DNA of 64,000 nt from Proteiniphilum sp. UBA4977 (GCA_002398565.1 DGZP01000125.1:23152-87151); one strand, 5' to 3'. Shown: positions 35,919-44,876, counted from the first letter of the stretch. Translations and numbers: made by a program. Notes: generated from the letters alone by a model not told the origin.

Positions 35919-37214
35919 TTATTCTTTTACTGTATCTTCATCCGTTACTACAATGTTGGTGTTTACATTTTTGGAACCTACAACAGCATAATAAAACAGA
36001 TAAACCAAACCGGCGATCACCAGCCAGTAGCTGTTCAGAAAGCCTGCATTGTCGGCAATCAATCCTTGCAAATAAGGAAGAATACCGCCACCGCATACCA
36101 TCACCATAAATATACCTGATGCCATTTCAGTATATTTACCCAGTCCTTCAACTGCCAGATTGAAAATACTACCCCACATGATTGAAGTACATAAACCACC
36201 CAGTACGAGGAAGAACACCTTAATAGGTACTACTGCACCAAACAGGCCGATGGAAGGGCCGGAAGGAATAAAGATAGCCAACAAAATCAATAATATACCT
36301 ATTGAAGAGGTGGCGGTAAGCATGGTCTTGCTTGATACCTTGGCACCAATGGAAGCACCCACAAGCCGTCCGGCAAGCATAAGAAGCCAGTAAAGTCCTA
36401 CAACCGATCCAGCTACACCGGCAGCGATATTCAAACCACCCCCCGCAGCATCAGTAGTCATATAAAGATTCGCAATATTGGGTATCCCTACTTCCACACC
36501 CACATAGATGAAAATAGCCACAATACCGAGTACAAAATGACGAAATGAGAGCGCACTGTGTTTGTCTTTTACATTCACTGTATTTTTCTTATTCCGGGTA
36601 ATTTCGAGGCGTGGTTCCGGTATTTTCACCACCAGGATCACGATGAAGGCAAAGGCGAAGATACCCATTGCCAGGAACAGGGCCGGGTTTGCATCACTGA
36701 TGGCAGCCCGGGCAACATCACCCATCAAATAACCCACAAGAATGGGTACAATGGTCGCACCAATGGAGTTGATGGCACCACCAAACTGAATTAGCTGATT
36801 TCCTTTGTTTCCGCCACCGCCCAGGGTGTTCAACATGGGGTTAACCACTGTATTCAGCATACACATGGAGAAACCCGAGATGAAAGCACCTGTTAAATAT
36901 ACGCCGAAGCTGGCAACTGTCCCTGAAAGGAAGGTGATGGCTACCCCGATGAATCCAATAGCCACAGCCATAAGTGAGGTAAATTTATATCCTTTTCTTT
37001 CCAGGATAATCCCTGCAGGAATTCCCATGAAGGCATAAGCAATAAAGTTGGCAAGGTTACCTAACTGGGACATGGCGTTGCTCGCACCAAATTGGTTTTT
37101 TACAATAACTCCCATCGGGTTTTGCAATCCTGTAACGAAAGATATCATAAAAAACAACATAAACATCACCGCAATGGGCAATGCATAATTTTTCTTTTGT
37201 GTAGCTGGGTTCAT
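35919..37214 (-). CDS. MFS sugar transporter (FucP/GluP type)
   Basis: The 431-residue protein has about 12 membrane helices and belongs to the FucP/GluP branch of the major facilitator family (FFMISFVTGLQNPMGVIVKN in helix 1, GIPAGIILERKGYK in the helix 2-3 loop, GAFISGFSMCMLNTVVNPML in helix 4). Members import hexoses with H+ or Na+. Lying between galM and galK, it most likely takes up galactose (or glucose and galactose) across the inner membrane. The last part (VNTNIVVTDEDTVKE) is a short hydrophilic tail. Confidence 0.85.
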   Translation of the reverse strand: MNPATQKKNYALPIAVMFMLFFMISFVTGLQNPMGVIVKNQFGASNAMSQLGNLANFIAYAFMGIPAGIILERKGYKFTSLMAVAIGFIGVAITFLSGTVASFGVYLTGAFISGFSMCMLNTVVNPMLNTLGGGGNKGNQLIQFGGAINSIGATIVPILVGYLMGDVARAAISDANPALFLAMGIFAFAFIVILVVKIPEPRLEITRNKKNTVNVKDKHSALSFRHFVLGIVAIFIYVGVEVGIPNIANLYMTTDAAGGGLNIAAGVAGSVVGLYWLLMLAGRLVGASIGAKVSSKTMLTATSSIGILLILLAIFIPSGPSIGLFGAVVPIKVFFLVLGGLCTSIMWGSIFNLAVEGLGKYTEMASGIFMVMVCGGGILPYLQGLIADNAGFLNSYWLVIAGLVYLFYYAVVGSKNVNTNIVVTDEDTVKE

Positions 37215-37299
37215 AATTTAATGCAATTAAAATTTATATTTATATAAAAAGTTCACAATTTTTTACCAAAACAATCCTTTTCTTCAGCATTCACCTAAA

Positions 37300-38376
37300 T
37301 TACACTGAGAACCTGAAAGTCGTTCTAGATTCAAACAGTTCTTCCGGTCGCAGAATGACCGAAGGATATGCAGGTTTATTGATGCTGTCGGGAAAATGTT
37401 GTGTCTCGAAACAAACAGCAGCTCTTTCGGGATAACGGTGCCCATTTTTGGCTGTGAAACTACCGGTCATCCAGTTACCGGTATATAGCTGCATACCCGG
37501 CTCAGTGGTATATATCTCCATCTTGATACCCGTTTTGGGTGATTCGCAGATACCGGCATAGGTGTATTCATTGCTGCCGGCAGGTTTATTTAACACGTAT
37601 GTGTGGTCATATCCTTTACCGAAGCGCAGCTGCTGAAAATCATCATTAATTCGGTCGCCAATAGCGAATGGTTTTGTAAAATCCATGGGGGTATCTTTTA
37701 CCGGTGCTGGATCTCCGTAAGGAATGGCCGTGGCATCGGTAGGCAGATAGTTATCGGCATTGAGCACAAGCAGATGGTCTCCGATATAGGGATCACCTTC
37801 ACCCGACAGATTAAAAAAGGAATGGTTTGTCAGATTCAGGATGGTTGTCTTATCGGTGGTGGCTCTGTAACAAAGCTCAAGGGAATTGTCGTCGGTCAGC
37901 GTATAAATAACCGTAACCGACAGATTGCCAGGAAAACCTTCCTCGCCGTCGGGCGACAGGTAAAAAAGCTCAATACTGTTGCAGGTAACATTTTTCACAT
38001 CCCACACTACAGCGTTGTAACCTTTTATTCCCCCGTGAAGCGAGTTCGGGCCGTTGTTCACGGCCAGTCTGTATTCTTTTCCTTCCAAAGAAAAACGGCC
38101 TCCGGCAATTCTGTTTGCTGTGCGGCCGCATACTGCCCCGTAATAGGGTTCCACGGAAGTAAGGTATTCATCTATCGAAGGATATCCCAGCACCACATCA
38201 GTAAAAATGCCCTCTCTGTCGGGCACCATCAGCGACACTATCTTCGCTCCGTAATTGGTCACGGTAACTTCACATCCGAGATTGTTTGTCAGTGTGTATA
38301 ATCCGGTTTGCTTGCCATCTACCGTTTTTTCAAAAGCTTCAACCAGCAAACCGGACTTGCTATACATTTCGTTCAT
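37300..38376 (-). CDS. galM: aldose 1-epimerase (galactose mutarotase)
   Basis: The 358-residue protein interconverts alpha and beta anomers of galactose or glucose. The family blocks are intact: NYGAKIVSLMVPDREG, YYGAVCGRTANRIAGG, NSLHGGIKGYNAVVWDV with one catalytic His, LTNHSFFNLSGEG with the other, and the catalytic Glu in VCFETQHFPDSINKP. No signal peptide is present, so it is cytoplasmic. It is the first gene of the galM-transporter-galK-regulator series, with an intergenic region of 145 bp upstream that should hold the promoter. Confidence 0.92.
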   Translation of the reverse strand: MNEMYSKSGLLVEAFEKTVDGKQTGLYTLTNNLGCEVTVTNYGAKIVSLMVPDREGIFTDVVLGYPSIDEYLTSVEPYYGAVCGRTANRIAGGRFSLEGKEYRLAVNNGPNSLHGGIKGYNAVVWDVKNVTCNSIELFYLSPDGEEGFPGNLSVTVIYTLTDDNSLELCYRATTDKTTILNLTNHSFFNLSGEGDPYIGDHLLVLNADNYLPTDATAIPYGDPAPVKDTPMDFTKPFAIGDRINDDFQQLRFGKGYDHTYVLNKPAGSNEYTYAGICESPKTGIKMEIYTTEPGMQLYTGNWMTGSFTAKNGHRYPERAAVCFETQHFPDSINKPAYPSVILRPEELFESRTTFRFSV

Positions 38377-38435
38377 GTAATTTTCTTGGTTTTAAATAAT
38401 AAGATATTGATGAAGATTGATCTTGTATAAAATTC

Positions 38436-38450
38436 GTGTAAAATTAACAC
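38436..38450. promoter_or_regulatory. candidate operator/promoter region of galM
   Basis: GTGTAAAATTAACAC is an imperfect palindrome with GTGT/ACAC ends. On the minus strand it overlaps TAATTTTA, one base off the TAnnTTTG element. Its position, 60-75 bp before galM, suits a binding site for the Nudix regulator, but no second copy was found. Confidence 0.3.
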
Positions 38451-38521
38451 AGATTTTGTGAACATCCTAAAAAAAAATTGTGTTATAAAACATAAATTTC
38501 ATACGCCAGAATCCCGGCAAA

Positions 38522-39844
38522 CTAATCTGCCACTTCATCAATCTCTTTTATCTTTTTTGTTACTAATATTTTATCTATTTTATTTCCATCAACATCCACT
38601 ATTTCAAAATGGAGTTTGTCATAATCAAATTTGTCCCCCACATAAGGAATTTTGTTGATACAGGCAAAAACAAATCCTGCCACCGTGGAATAGTCTATCT
38701 TGTCGAAATCAACAATAAAATCCTCATCCAGCTGCGTTAATATCTCAATAGGTGCTTCTCCGCTCACCAGCGCAGAATGATCATCGCGCATAAAGAGAAG
38801 AGGTTCTGCCCCGGCATCGTCTGTTTCCTCCGGTATGGTTCCCACCAGGTTTTCGAAAATATCGTGCATGGTGATGATGCCCTCGAGACTGCCATATTCA
38901 TCCACTACCACAGCTACAAATTTATGATTGTTTTTGAAGTTCTCCAGCACCTTTTGGGCGCGAAGCGTATTTGGCACGATAATCGGTTCCATGATCAAAT
39001 CTTCAATCTCGAACTTTTCGCCGGTATTCAATCTCAACAAAAAATCCCGCATCGATATAATACCTGTAAACTCATCGATCTGCTTTCTGCAGGCAAGAAT
39101 TTTGCTGTGTTTTGTCTGCAGCAGATCCCGGATGACCGTTTCCCGGCTTTTACTGATGTCCACCCACTCCACGTCGGTGCGGTGTGTCATCAGGTGTATT
39201 GCTCTTTTATCGGAGAAGTAAAATACCTGTTCGTGGATGATATTTTCTTCCACATCGATGATTCCTTCGTGTGAGGCAGTTTTCAGCATGGCACGCAATT
39301 CCATTTCAGAAATCACCTCATTCTTGGGTTTCAGGCCTATAAGCCTTGTGATAAAGCTGGTGGAGATTGCCAGCAATTTCACAAAGGGGTAAAAGACGAT
39401 GCTCACCACATGTATTGCAGGAGCGACCGCGATAGCCATTTTCTCCGGGCTGTTCAGAGCGATTGTTTTGGGTACCAGTTCGCCAATTACAATGGAGACA
39501 TAGGTGATCAGGAAAACCACAATTACCATTGAAATAGCCTCCGAAAAGGGTGCAGCGGCAGCAAATTGCTCGAAGAAAGGAATCATATAAACAGCAAAGG
39601 CTTGTCCCCCGAATGCTCCGTTGATGATACCAATCAGTGTAATTCCCACTTGTACCGACGAGAGAAAATTATCGGAATCGGCCTGCAATCTGAGTGCTCG
39701 CACGGCTCCCCTCTTTCCCAGTTTTCGTTCCTTCTCCAGTTTATTCTTCTTTGCAGAGACAATTGCGATCTCCGAAAGAGCGAAAAATCCGTTGAGCAGG
39801 ATCAGTAGAAAAACAATGATGATATCAATCCACATACGAAGCAT
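38522..39844 (-). CDS. CNNM/HlyC-CorC family membrane protein with CBS pair
   Basis: The 440-residue protein has an N-terminal DUF21 membrane domain with about four helices (VFLLILLNGFFALSEIAIVSA is the typical first helix with the E/S signature, then IGELVPKTIALNSPEKMA), two CBS domains (about 205-325, with FTGIISMRDFLLRL and EYGSLEGIITMHDIFENLVG), and a C-terminal CorC_HlyC domain (VDFDKIDYSTVAGFV). Relatives such as CorC and CNNM are linked to Mg2+ or Co2+ transport. The old name hemolysin is not a functional statement. It starts 27 bp after the nucleotidyltransferase gene. Confidence 0.87.
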   Translation of the reverse strand: MLRMWIDIIIVFLLILLNGFFALSEIAIVSAKKNKLEKERKLGKRGAVRALRLQADSDNFLSSVQVGITLIGIINGAFGGQAFAVYMIPFFEQFAAAAPFSEAISMVIVVFLITYVSIVIGELVPKTIALNSPEKMAIAVAPAIHVVSIVFYPFVKLLAISTSFITRLIGLKPKNEVISEMELRAMLKTASHEGIIDVEENIIHEQVFYFSDKRAIHLMTHRTDVEWVDISKSRETVIRDLLQTKHSKILACRKQIDEFTGIISMRDFLLRLNTGEKFEIEDLIMEPIIVPNTLRAQKVLENFKNNHKFVAVVVDEYGSLEGIITMHDIFENLVGTIPEETDDAGAEPLLFMRDDHSALVSGEAPIEILTQLDEDFIVDFDKIDYSTVAGFVFACINKIPYVGDKFDYDKLHFEIVDVDGNKIDKILVTKKIKEIDEVAD

Positions 39845-39871
39845 AATTAAGTGGGCATCGTCTTTGGGATG

Positions 39872-40774
39872 TTACCACAAGGGTGAGGGATAGACACCGT
39901 TTTCGGCGAGACCCTTCAATTTCGCAACCACATCGGGGCGGTCTTCGGCATAAGTCACACCAAACCACTTTGAGGGAGTATCGAGCACCTTCACTGTCAC
40001 CATACCACTTACTGTGAGGTTGTTCACCAGTAAGGGAATAAAAAATTCTGCTTTAATATTTTCGGCATTTTCTTTCAGAAATTGTATGAAATAATCGTCC
40101 GAATAGCGAAAATAATCGGGCGTAAAGCCCCACATGTTCATCGATACGGGAGTATTGTCGCTGATTGGCACCCATTTGTCGTTTTCATCCTTATACGATA
40201 CCATGCCGTTAACACGCATCACCTGCGTGCGTTCCACTACACCGGAAAGGTTTCCTTCGGCATCGGTTTCGCATATCCCGCGCGCCACAGTGCCACTTTC
40301 CGAGAGGGTGTTTCCCACGCGGTAACCCACCATACAATACCTGTTCTCGCTGTGAGAAAGACCCGAAAGAAAGTTGGCCAGCACCTCGAAGCTCTCTCGT
40401 CCATAAAAGTCATCGGCATTGATCACGGCAAACGGCTCGTGAATCACTTCTTTTCCCATCATCACAGCGTGATTGGTACCCCACGGTTTTACCCTGTCGG
40501 GATGCGGTGTAAATCCCGCCGGCAGATTGTCGAGTTCCTGGAACACCAGCTCAACGGGTATTTTTTTTTCATATTTGCTGACAATTTTTTCCCGAAAGTC
40601 AGTTTCAAATGATTTGCGTATTACAAAGACCAGCTTGCCGAAGCCGGCATTCACAGCATCGTAAATGGAATAATCCATGATGGTCTCTCCACTAGGTCCC
40701 AGGCCATCAAGTTGTTTCAATCCGCCATAACGGCTTCCCATTCCTGCGGCCAGTACAAATAATGTAGGTTTCAT
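39872..40774 (-). CDS. sugar-phosphate nucleotidyltransferase family protein
   Basis: The 300-residue protein has a Rossmann-like nucleotidyltransferase domain: LFVLAAGMGSRYGGLKQLD (nucleotide-binding G-rich loop plus Lys), PWGTNHAVMMG, and VINADDFYG with the metal-binding Asp pair. The C-terminal half differs from well-known GlmU, RfbA or ManC enzymes, so the sugar and nucleotide cannot be assigned. It presumably makes an activated sugar in the cytoplasm. A good promoter lies 34 bases upstream, and the CNNM gene follows in the same direction. Confidence 0.78.
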   Translation of the reverse strand: MKPTLFVLAAGMGSRYGGLKQLDGLGPSGETIMDYSIYDAVNAGFGKLVFVIRKSFETDFREKIVSKYEKKIPVELVFQELDNLPAGFTPHPDRVKPWGTNHAVMMGKEVIHEPFAVINADDFYGRESFEVLANFLSGLSHSENRYCMVGYRVGNTLSESGTVARGICETDAEGNLSGVVERTQVMRVNGMVSYKDENDKWVPISDNTPVSMNMWGFTPDYFRYSDDYFIQFLKENAENIKAEFFIPLLVNNLTVSGMVTVKVLDTPSKWFGVTYAEDRPDVVAKLKGLAENGVYPSPLW

Positions 40775-40807
40775 TCTTCGCGTTTTTTAATTTATATTTT
40801 AATCCCG

Positions 40808-40838
40808 CAAATATAGGATTTTTACAGTTAGATAGAAA
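40808..40838 (-). promoter_or_regulatory. promoter of the nucleotidyltransferase gene
   Basis: On the minus strand TTTC, 19 bases and TATATTTG (40815-40808) form a near-consensus promoter with one mismatch in the -33 element. It overlaps the end of the upstream terminator. Confidence 0.55.
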
Positions 40839-40840
40839 GG

Positions 40841-40860
40841 GAAAAGGCAATCAAATTGCC
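40841..40860 (-). terminator. short terminator after the RluA-type gene
   Basis: On the minus strand GGCAAT-TTG-ATTGCC is followed by TTTTCCC. The stem is short (6 bp), so termination may be partial. Confidence 0.5.
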
Positions 40861-40868
40861 GCTCGTGC

Positions 40869-41546
40869 TCATTTTATTAAATGAGAAAAGGCATTCCATA
40901 ATGCCTCTTTCGGAAGAGGAGCGGTAACGGAAATATTTTCCTTTGAGACAGGATGGATAAAGGAGACGGTGCGCGCATGCAGACTGATACTGCCGTCGGG
41001 ATTGGAGCGCTCGGCACCATACTTGAGATCACCCCTGAGGGGAGAGCCAATTTTAGCCAACTGACAGCGTATCTGATGATGGCGGCCGGTCTCAAGATCT
41101 ACCTCCAGCAGATAATAGCTTTTGGAGGCGGCAATCAGCCTGTAATGAAGCACCGCCTTCTTGGTATGCAGTTTTTCCGTGTCATAAGCGGCAGACTTAT
41201 TGTTTTTTTCATTTTTAACAAGATAATGTGTCAATGTGTCTTCATCTGCAGTCGGCCTGTTTTTGACGATGGCCCAGTAAGTTTTTTTTATTTCTCCTTT
41301 TCGAAACATGTCATTGAGCCGTGTGAGTGACTTACTGGTCTTTGCGAATACCACCGCTCCACTTGTCGGCCGGTCGAGCCGGTGTGTCACACCGCAGAAA
41401 ACATTACCCGGTTTGTGATACTTCTCTTTCAGATAGACTTTTACCATGTCCGACAAAGGTTCGTCACCCGTCTTATCTCCCTGCACAATCTCCCCGGCAG
41501 CCTTGTTCACTATAATAAGATGGTTGTCTTCATATAAAACTTCCAT
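40869..41546 (-). CDS. RluA-family pseudouridine synthase
   Basis: The 225-residue protein has the RluA signature THRLDRPTSGAVVFAKT with the catalytic Asp58, followed by KTYWAIV, LEVDLETGRHHQIRCQLA and PLRGDLKYGA. It converts a uridine in rRNA or tRNA to pseudouridine. No N-terminal S4 domain is present, which fits the shorter members similar to RluA or TruC. The exact target cannot be inferred. It is downstream of fabG on the same strand but separated from it by a strong terminator. Confidence 0.88.
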   Translation of the reverse strand: MEVLYEDNHLIIVNKAAGEIVQGDKTGDEPLSDMVKVYLKEKYHKPGNVFCGVTHRLDRPTSGAVVFAKTSKSLTRLNDMFRKGEIKKTYWAIVKNRPTADEDTLTHYLVKNEKNNKSAAYDTEKLHTKKAVLHYRLIAASKSYYLLEVDLETGRHHQIRCQLAKIGSPLRGDLKYGAERSNPDGSISLHARTVSFIHPVSKENISVTAPLPKEALWNAFSHLIK

Positions 41547-41566
41547 AAGATTTTATTAAGATGCTT

Positions 41567-41604
41567 TAAAAACTCAGAGGCACATAGGGTCTCCTGTGTG
41601 CCTC
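41567..41604 (-). terminator. rho-independent terminator of fabG
   Basis: A 12-bp stem with one wobble (41604-41593 with 41588-41577) and a 4-base loop is followed on the minus strand by TGAGTTTTTAAAG. It separates fabG from the RluA gene. Confidence 0.7.
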
Positions 41605-41628
41605 CGACAATAATGTTTGTTCCCTGAA

Positions 41629-42375
41629 TCAGGTATTCATACCGCCACATACATTGATTACCTGGCCACTTACATACGAAGAGAGGTCTGAAGCAAGAAA
41701 AAGAGCTACGTTCGCAACATCTTCCGGTGTACCGCCGCGGCGCAGTGGTATTTGCTTTGCCCATTCATTGCGAACCTCTTCTGAAAGCTGCCCTGTCATC
41801 TCGGTAATAATAAAGCCTGGGGCGATCGCATTGGCCCGGATACCCCGTGAGCCGAGCTCCTTCGCTACCGATTTGGCAAGGCCTATCATTCCGGCTTTCG
41901 ATGCCGAATAGTTTGCCTGCCCTGCATTTCCCGAGACACCTACCACGGAACTCATATTCACAATACTGCCCGATTTCTGGCGCATCATCACGGGAGCCAC
42001 TGCATGCACAAAATTGAATGCCGATTTCAGGTTCACGTTGATTACCGCATCCCATTGCTGTTCACTCATACGCATCATCAACCCATCTTTGGTAATACCG
42101 GCATTATTCACCAGAATATCAACACGCCCAAAATCCTGCATGACTTGATCCACTACTTTGTGCGCTTCTTCAAAACTGGCTGCATTGGAGGCATAACCTT
42201 TACACTTCACCCCGAGGGAAGCTATTTCATGCTCGGTGGCTTCTCCGGTTTCATCGATAACCAGGTCAGTGAAAGCAATATTTGCTCCTTCCGATGCAAA
42301 TTTCAGTGCGATTGCTTTACCAATTCCACGGGCGGCACCGGTAATCAGGGCTGTTTTTCCTTCTAATAACTTCAT
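41629..42375 (-). CDS. fabG: 3-oxoacyl-[acyl-carrier-protein] reductase
   Basis: The 248-residue short-chain dehydrogenase reduces 3-oxoacyl-ACP with NADPH in fatty acid elongation. GAARGIGKAIALKF (about 13-26) binds the cofactor, NNAGIT follows, and the catalytic Ser-Tyr-Lys lie in NMSSVVGVSGNAGQ and YSASKAG. The C-terminal PLRRGGTPEDVANVALFLAS and GQVINVCGGMNT are typical of FabG and not of generic sugar dehydrogenases. It is preceded by a TetR gene 140 bp upstream on the same strand, which may be co-transcribed; I see no clear promoter in that gap. Confidence 0.9.
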   Translation of the reverse strand: MKLLEGKTALITGAARGIGKAIALKFASEGANIAFTDLVIDETGEATEHEIASLGVKCKGYASNAASFEEAHKVVDQVMQDFGRVDILVNNAGITKDGLMMRMSEQQWDAVINVNLKSAFNFVHAVAPVMMRQKSGSIVNMSSVVGVSGNAGQANYSASKAGMIGLAKSVAKELGSRGIRANAIAPGFIITEMTGQLSEEVRNEWAKQIPLRRGGTPEDVANVALFLASDLSSYVSGQVINVCGGMNT

Positions 42376-42515
42376 ACTATCTATTATTTTTAATTCTGTT
42401 ATAATTCTTATTGATTTCCAAGTCCTATCTTGATAACGCCGGCTGTTTACTATCCCTGCATACCGCTCCGTCCGATAATCTTACATAACCAAAGCTGACA
42501 ACTGAATCTGACTAC

Positions 42516-43106
42516 CTATTTCACATACATTCCCTTAAACAAAATACCCGAAATGATCTCCCTGTCCTCTTTTTTGTTGTAGTCGAGTTTCATTACACCC
42601 CGTATGGTGGGCACTTCAAGCCCTTTAAATGCATAATGCAATATCTCAGCTGTCTGTTTTATATCCTGCAACTGAAAGATTCCCTTTTCACATCCATCCT
42701 GAATAATTGTCTCCAGATAGTGAATCTCTTTCTTATCGAATTCCTTGCGTACGTTTTCTACTTTCCAGATGTCCCGAAAAAAATCGGCCCGGAGCGTACC
42801 GTTGCGCGTAACAACCTCCTTGATGGCACTCAAACGCGTAAAAGCCAGAAGAATAAGCTTTTCGTCGGCGGGGATTTTACGTCGAATTACCTCCTCCAGC
42901 TTGCCATATAGCACATCGAGTTCCGATTCAATTACTGCCTTATATATCTCATTTTTGTTGCTGAAATAGGTGTAAAGAGTACGTCTTCCCCGCTGGGAAG
43001 CCTCGGCGATATCATTCATTGTTGTATTCTCGACACCTTTTTTCGCGAAAAGCTGCCGTGCTACGTCAATTAAATTATTTTTTGTTTTTGAAATGGCTGA
43101 AGTCAC
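42516..43106 (-). CDS. TetR/AcrR family transcriptional regulator
   Basis: The 196-residue protein has an N-terminal TetR DNA-binding domain: LIDVARQLFAKKGVENTTMN followed by DIAEASQRGRRTLYTYFSNK (about 12-52), with the usual KxxLY-like end. The C-terminal domain binds an unknown ligand. The best start is GTG at 43106. A symmetric site, TGCACAT-N11-ATGTGCA, lies just upstream and overlaps the -7 promoter element, so it probably represses itself. As the gene lies directly before fabG, control of fatty acid synthesis is a possible role. Confidence 0.87.
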   Translation of the reverse strand: MTSAISKTKNNLIDVARQLFAKKGVENTTMNDIAEASQRGRRTLYTYFSNKNEIYKAVIESELDVLYGKLEEVIRRKIPADEKLILLAFTRLSAIKEVVTRNGTLRADFFRDIWKVENVRKEFDKKEIHYLETIIQDGCEKGIFQLQDIKQTAEILHYAFKGLEVPTIRGVMKLDYNKKEDREIISGILFKGMYVK

Positions 43107-43112
43107 TTTTTC

Positions 43113-43143
43113 TGCACATTTTATTTACATATGTGCAAAAATA
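43113..43143 (-). promoter_or_regulatory. TetR-type operator overlapping a promoter
   Basis: The inverted repeat TGCACAT (43113-43119) and ATGTGCA (43131-43137) are exact reverse complements 11 bases apart. On the minus strand the promoter element TATTTTTG (43143-43136) overlaps one half-site, and a TTTC stands at the right distance upstream. The layout fits direct repression of the TetR gene. Confidence 0.6.
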
Positions 43144-43197
43144 AAACAAAGATTTCAAATCCCGAAAGTATTATAATAAAAAAATCAATATCTACTG

Positions 43198-43773
43198 TTA
43201 CTTTTTTTCTTTAAGCAATACAGCAGCCTCACATACCTCCCGGTACCACTCCTCGCCGAATTTTCTGATTAGTGGCTCCCTCAAAAAACGGTAAAGAGGC
43301 ACACCCTCCTTACGGCCCAGTTTCAGGGCAGGCCGGCATACCGACCAGCGGTGATAGTTCACTGCCGTAAAATCAGCATATTCATGCAGTCTGACTGGGT
43401 AGAGATGACACGATATTGGTTTTTGCACAGAAATACGTCCTTCCCGAAAAGCGCTATCTATGGTACATTTACACACACCGTCGGCATCGAACCGGGCAAA
43501 AACACACTCTTTGCCCTCGATGATGGAAGTAACCAGCTCCCCGTCGGTATCGGTATAAGCAATTCCCTGCCGTTCAATTAACTCCAGGGCTTTGGGTGAA
43601 AGGTCTTTCCTGATTTCGGGCAGAATTTCATTGATCTTATCAAACTCTTCCCGGGTGATGGGAGCACCCGATTCTCCCTCCACACAGCACTGCCCCTTGC
43701 ATTTACAAAGGTCGCAAATAAATTGTTCTTCAAATATGTCGTCGGAAATAAGCGTATTATGTATTTGTATCAT
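43198..43773 (-). CDS. DUF3109 (YkgJ-like Cys-rich) family protein
   Basis: The 191-residue protein contains the DUF3109 Cys cluster near the start (CDLCKCKGQCCVEGESGAPI), then CVFARFDADGVCKCTIDSA, QKPISCHLYPVRL and SVCRPAL. The arrangement of Cys residues suggests a bound metal (zinc or iron-sulfur cluster). The function is unknown. It starts one base before the stop region of the CPBP protease gene, so the two form a tightly packed pair. Confidence 0.82.
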   Translation of the reverse strand: MIQIHNTLISDDIFEEQFICDLCKCKGQCCVEGESGAPITREEFDKINEILPEIRKDLSPKALELIERQGIAYTDTDGELVTSIIEGKECVFARFDADGVCKCTIDSAFREGRISVQKPISCHLYPVRLHEYADFTAVNYHRWSVCRPALKLGRKEGVPLYRFLREPLIRKFGEEWYREVCEAAVLLKEKK

Positions 43774-43774
43774 T

Positions 43775-44683
43775 TTAATATGGGTTTGATTTATCGATAG
43801 GTGCGACAGCTTTCCGATTCTTTTTCAGATAGATCCAAAACAGAAACAGGGTAACCAGTGCACTTATGACTGCGGCAATGAAATAGGGAAAAGTGACAGG
43901 CATCTCTTCCAGGCGAATGAACCATTCGTTGTCGCACCAAAAGAAATTCAGTATAATAACCAGGGCATTGTTTACAAAATGAAAGACTATGGGTACCCAT
44001 AGGTTTCCCGTATAAAGGAAAAGGTAACCCAGCATCGCACCCAGCACCATCCTTGGTAAAAATCCGTAAAACTGAAAGTGTACGATACTGAATAATAGCG
44101 CGGTGATCCAGACAGCAGAATGACCGTTCTTGAATTTTTCCATCAAAAACTGTTGTAATGCACCCCTGAAAAACAACTCTTCCGAAATTGCAGCCATACC
44201 TGCAACAATGAGCAGATTTAGTGTCAAAGAGCCGAGTGTACTTCCCGAAAGCAATAGTTCAGTTGTCTCCATGGCAGCATTCTCCATGGCTTGCATTACC
44301 TCTTCAATGCCGCTCATCCAGTACGGCAGCTCCATGGCACTGTTCCATCGTGCCAGGAAGGAGGCAAATGGATAGGAGACACAAAATATGAGTATGGCAA
44401 AAATAATTTTTCGGGGCAGCCTGCTGTTGCTGTCAGTTTTCAGATAATGTGCGGGCCGGTCCTCGGTAAAAGCGACCACAAGATATGCAGGTAGTGCAAT
44501 CGCGAATACCGACTGCAGCGCAGAGCTTATATATACCTGTGCAGCCTCGCCTGCGTGGTTCACCAGGGGAATCATCTGCAACAAACGAATAAGGATTCCT
44601 GCCATGATCACACCGATAAACAACAATAAAAAAAGGTATGCAATTCTGAAGCCGGGCGAGGCCGATCTGAAAATTGGTCGCAT
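43775..44683 (-). CDS. CPBP-family intramembrane protease
   Basis: The 302-residue protein has about seven to eight membrane helices and the CPBP (Rce1-like, Abi) motifs: EELFFRGALQQFL (EExxxR), FSIVHFQFYGFLPR (a His motif), and VFHFVNNALVII (HxxxN). Such proteins are intramembrane glutamic peptidases in bacteria, with roles in peptide maturation or immunity in some species. No bacteriocin precursor gene lies nearby; its only close partner is the DUF3109 gene. Confidence 0.86.
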   Translation of the reverse strand: MRPIFRSASPGFRIAYLFLLLFIGVIMAGILIRLLQMIPLVNHAGEAAQVYISSALQSVFAIALPAYLVVAFTEDRPAHYLKTDSNSRLPRKIIFAILIFCVSYPFASFLARWNSAMELPYWMSGIEEVMQAMENAAMETTELLLSGSTLGSLTLNLLIVAGMAAISEELFFRGALQQFLMEKFKNGHSAVWITALLFSIVHFQFYGFLPRMVLGAMLGYLFLYTGNLWVPIVFHFVNNALVIILNFFWCDNEWFIRLEEMPVTFPYFIAAVISALVTLFLFWIYLKKNRKAVAPIDKSNPY

Positions 44684-44700
44684 TTCTTCCGTTTTGAGTG

Positions 44701-44708
44701 CAAAGATA
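44701..44708 (-). promoter_or_regulatory. -7 promoter element of the CPBP gene
   Basis: On the minus strand TATCTTTG ends only 17 bases before the ATG, so the mRNA would have a very short leader of about 10 nt. The -33 element is not clear. Confidence 0.45.
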
Positions 44709-44771
44709 AGGTTTTCATGTGAATTCCCCGCTTTTCATCAGAGAAACGGTTCTATAGTCGGGAAAAATTTT

Positions 44772-44802
44772 TTTGCAAATTAAAAGAATAACACTAATTT
44801 TG
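44772..44802 (+). promoter_or_regulatory. consensus promoter of tig
   Basis: TTTG (44772-44775), 19 bases and TAATTTTG (44795-44802) match the Bacteroidetes promoter exactly. A leader of about 68 nt follows and contains a hairpin. Confidence 0.75.
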
Positions 44803-44828
44803 CACTCTTATTTAAAAAAAGGATTCAA

Positions 44829-44846
44829 TCGGTTGAAATTAACCGA
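44829..44846 (+). repeat. hairpin in the tig leader
   Basis: TCGGTT and AACCGA pair around GAAATT in the untranslated leader. It may influence mRNA stability; no known riboswitch is recognised. Confidence 0.4.
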
Positions 44847-44876
44847 CTTTCAACAAAAAACAAATCACCCATTCTA

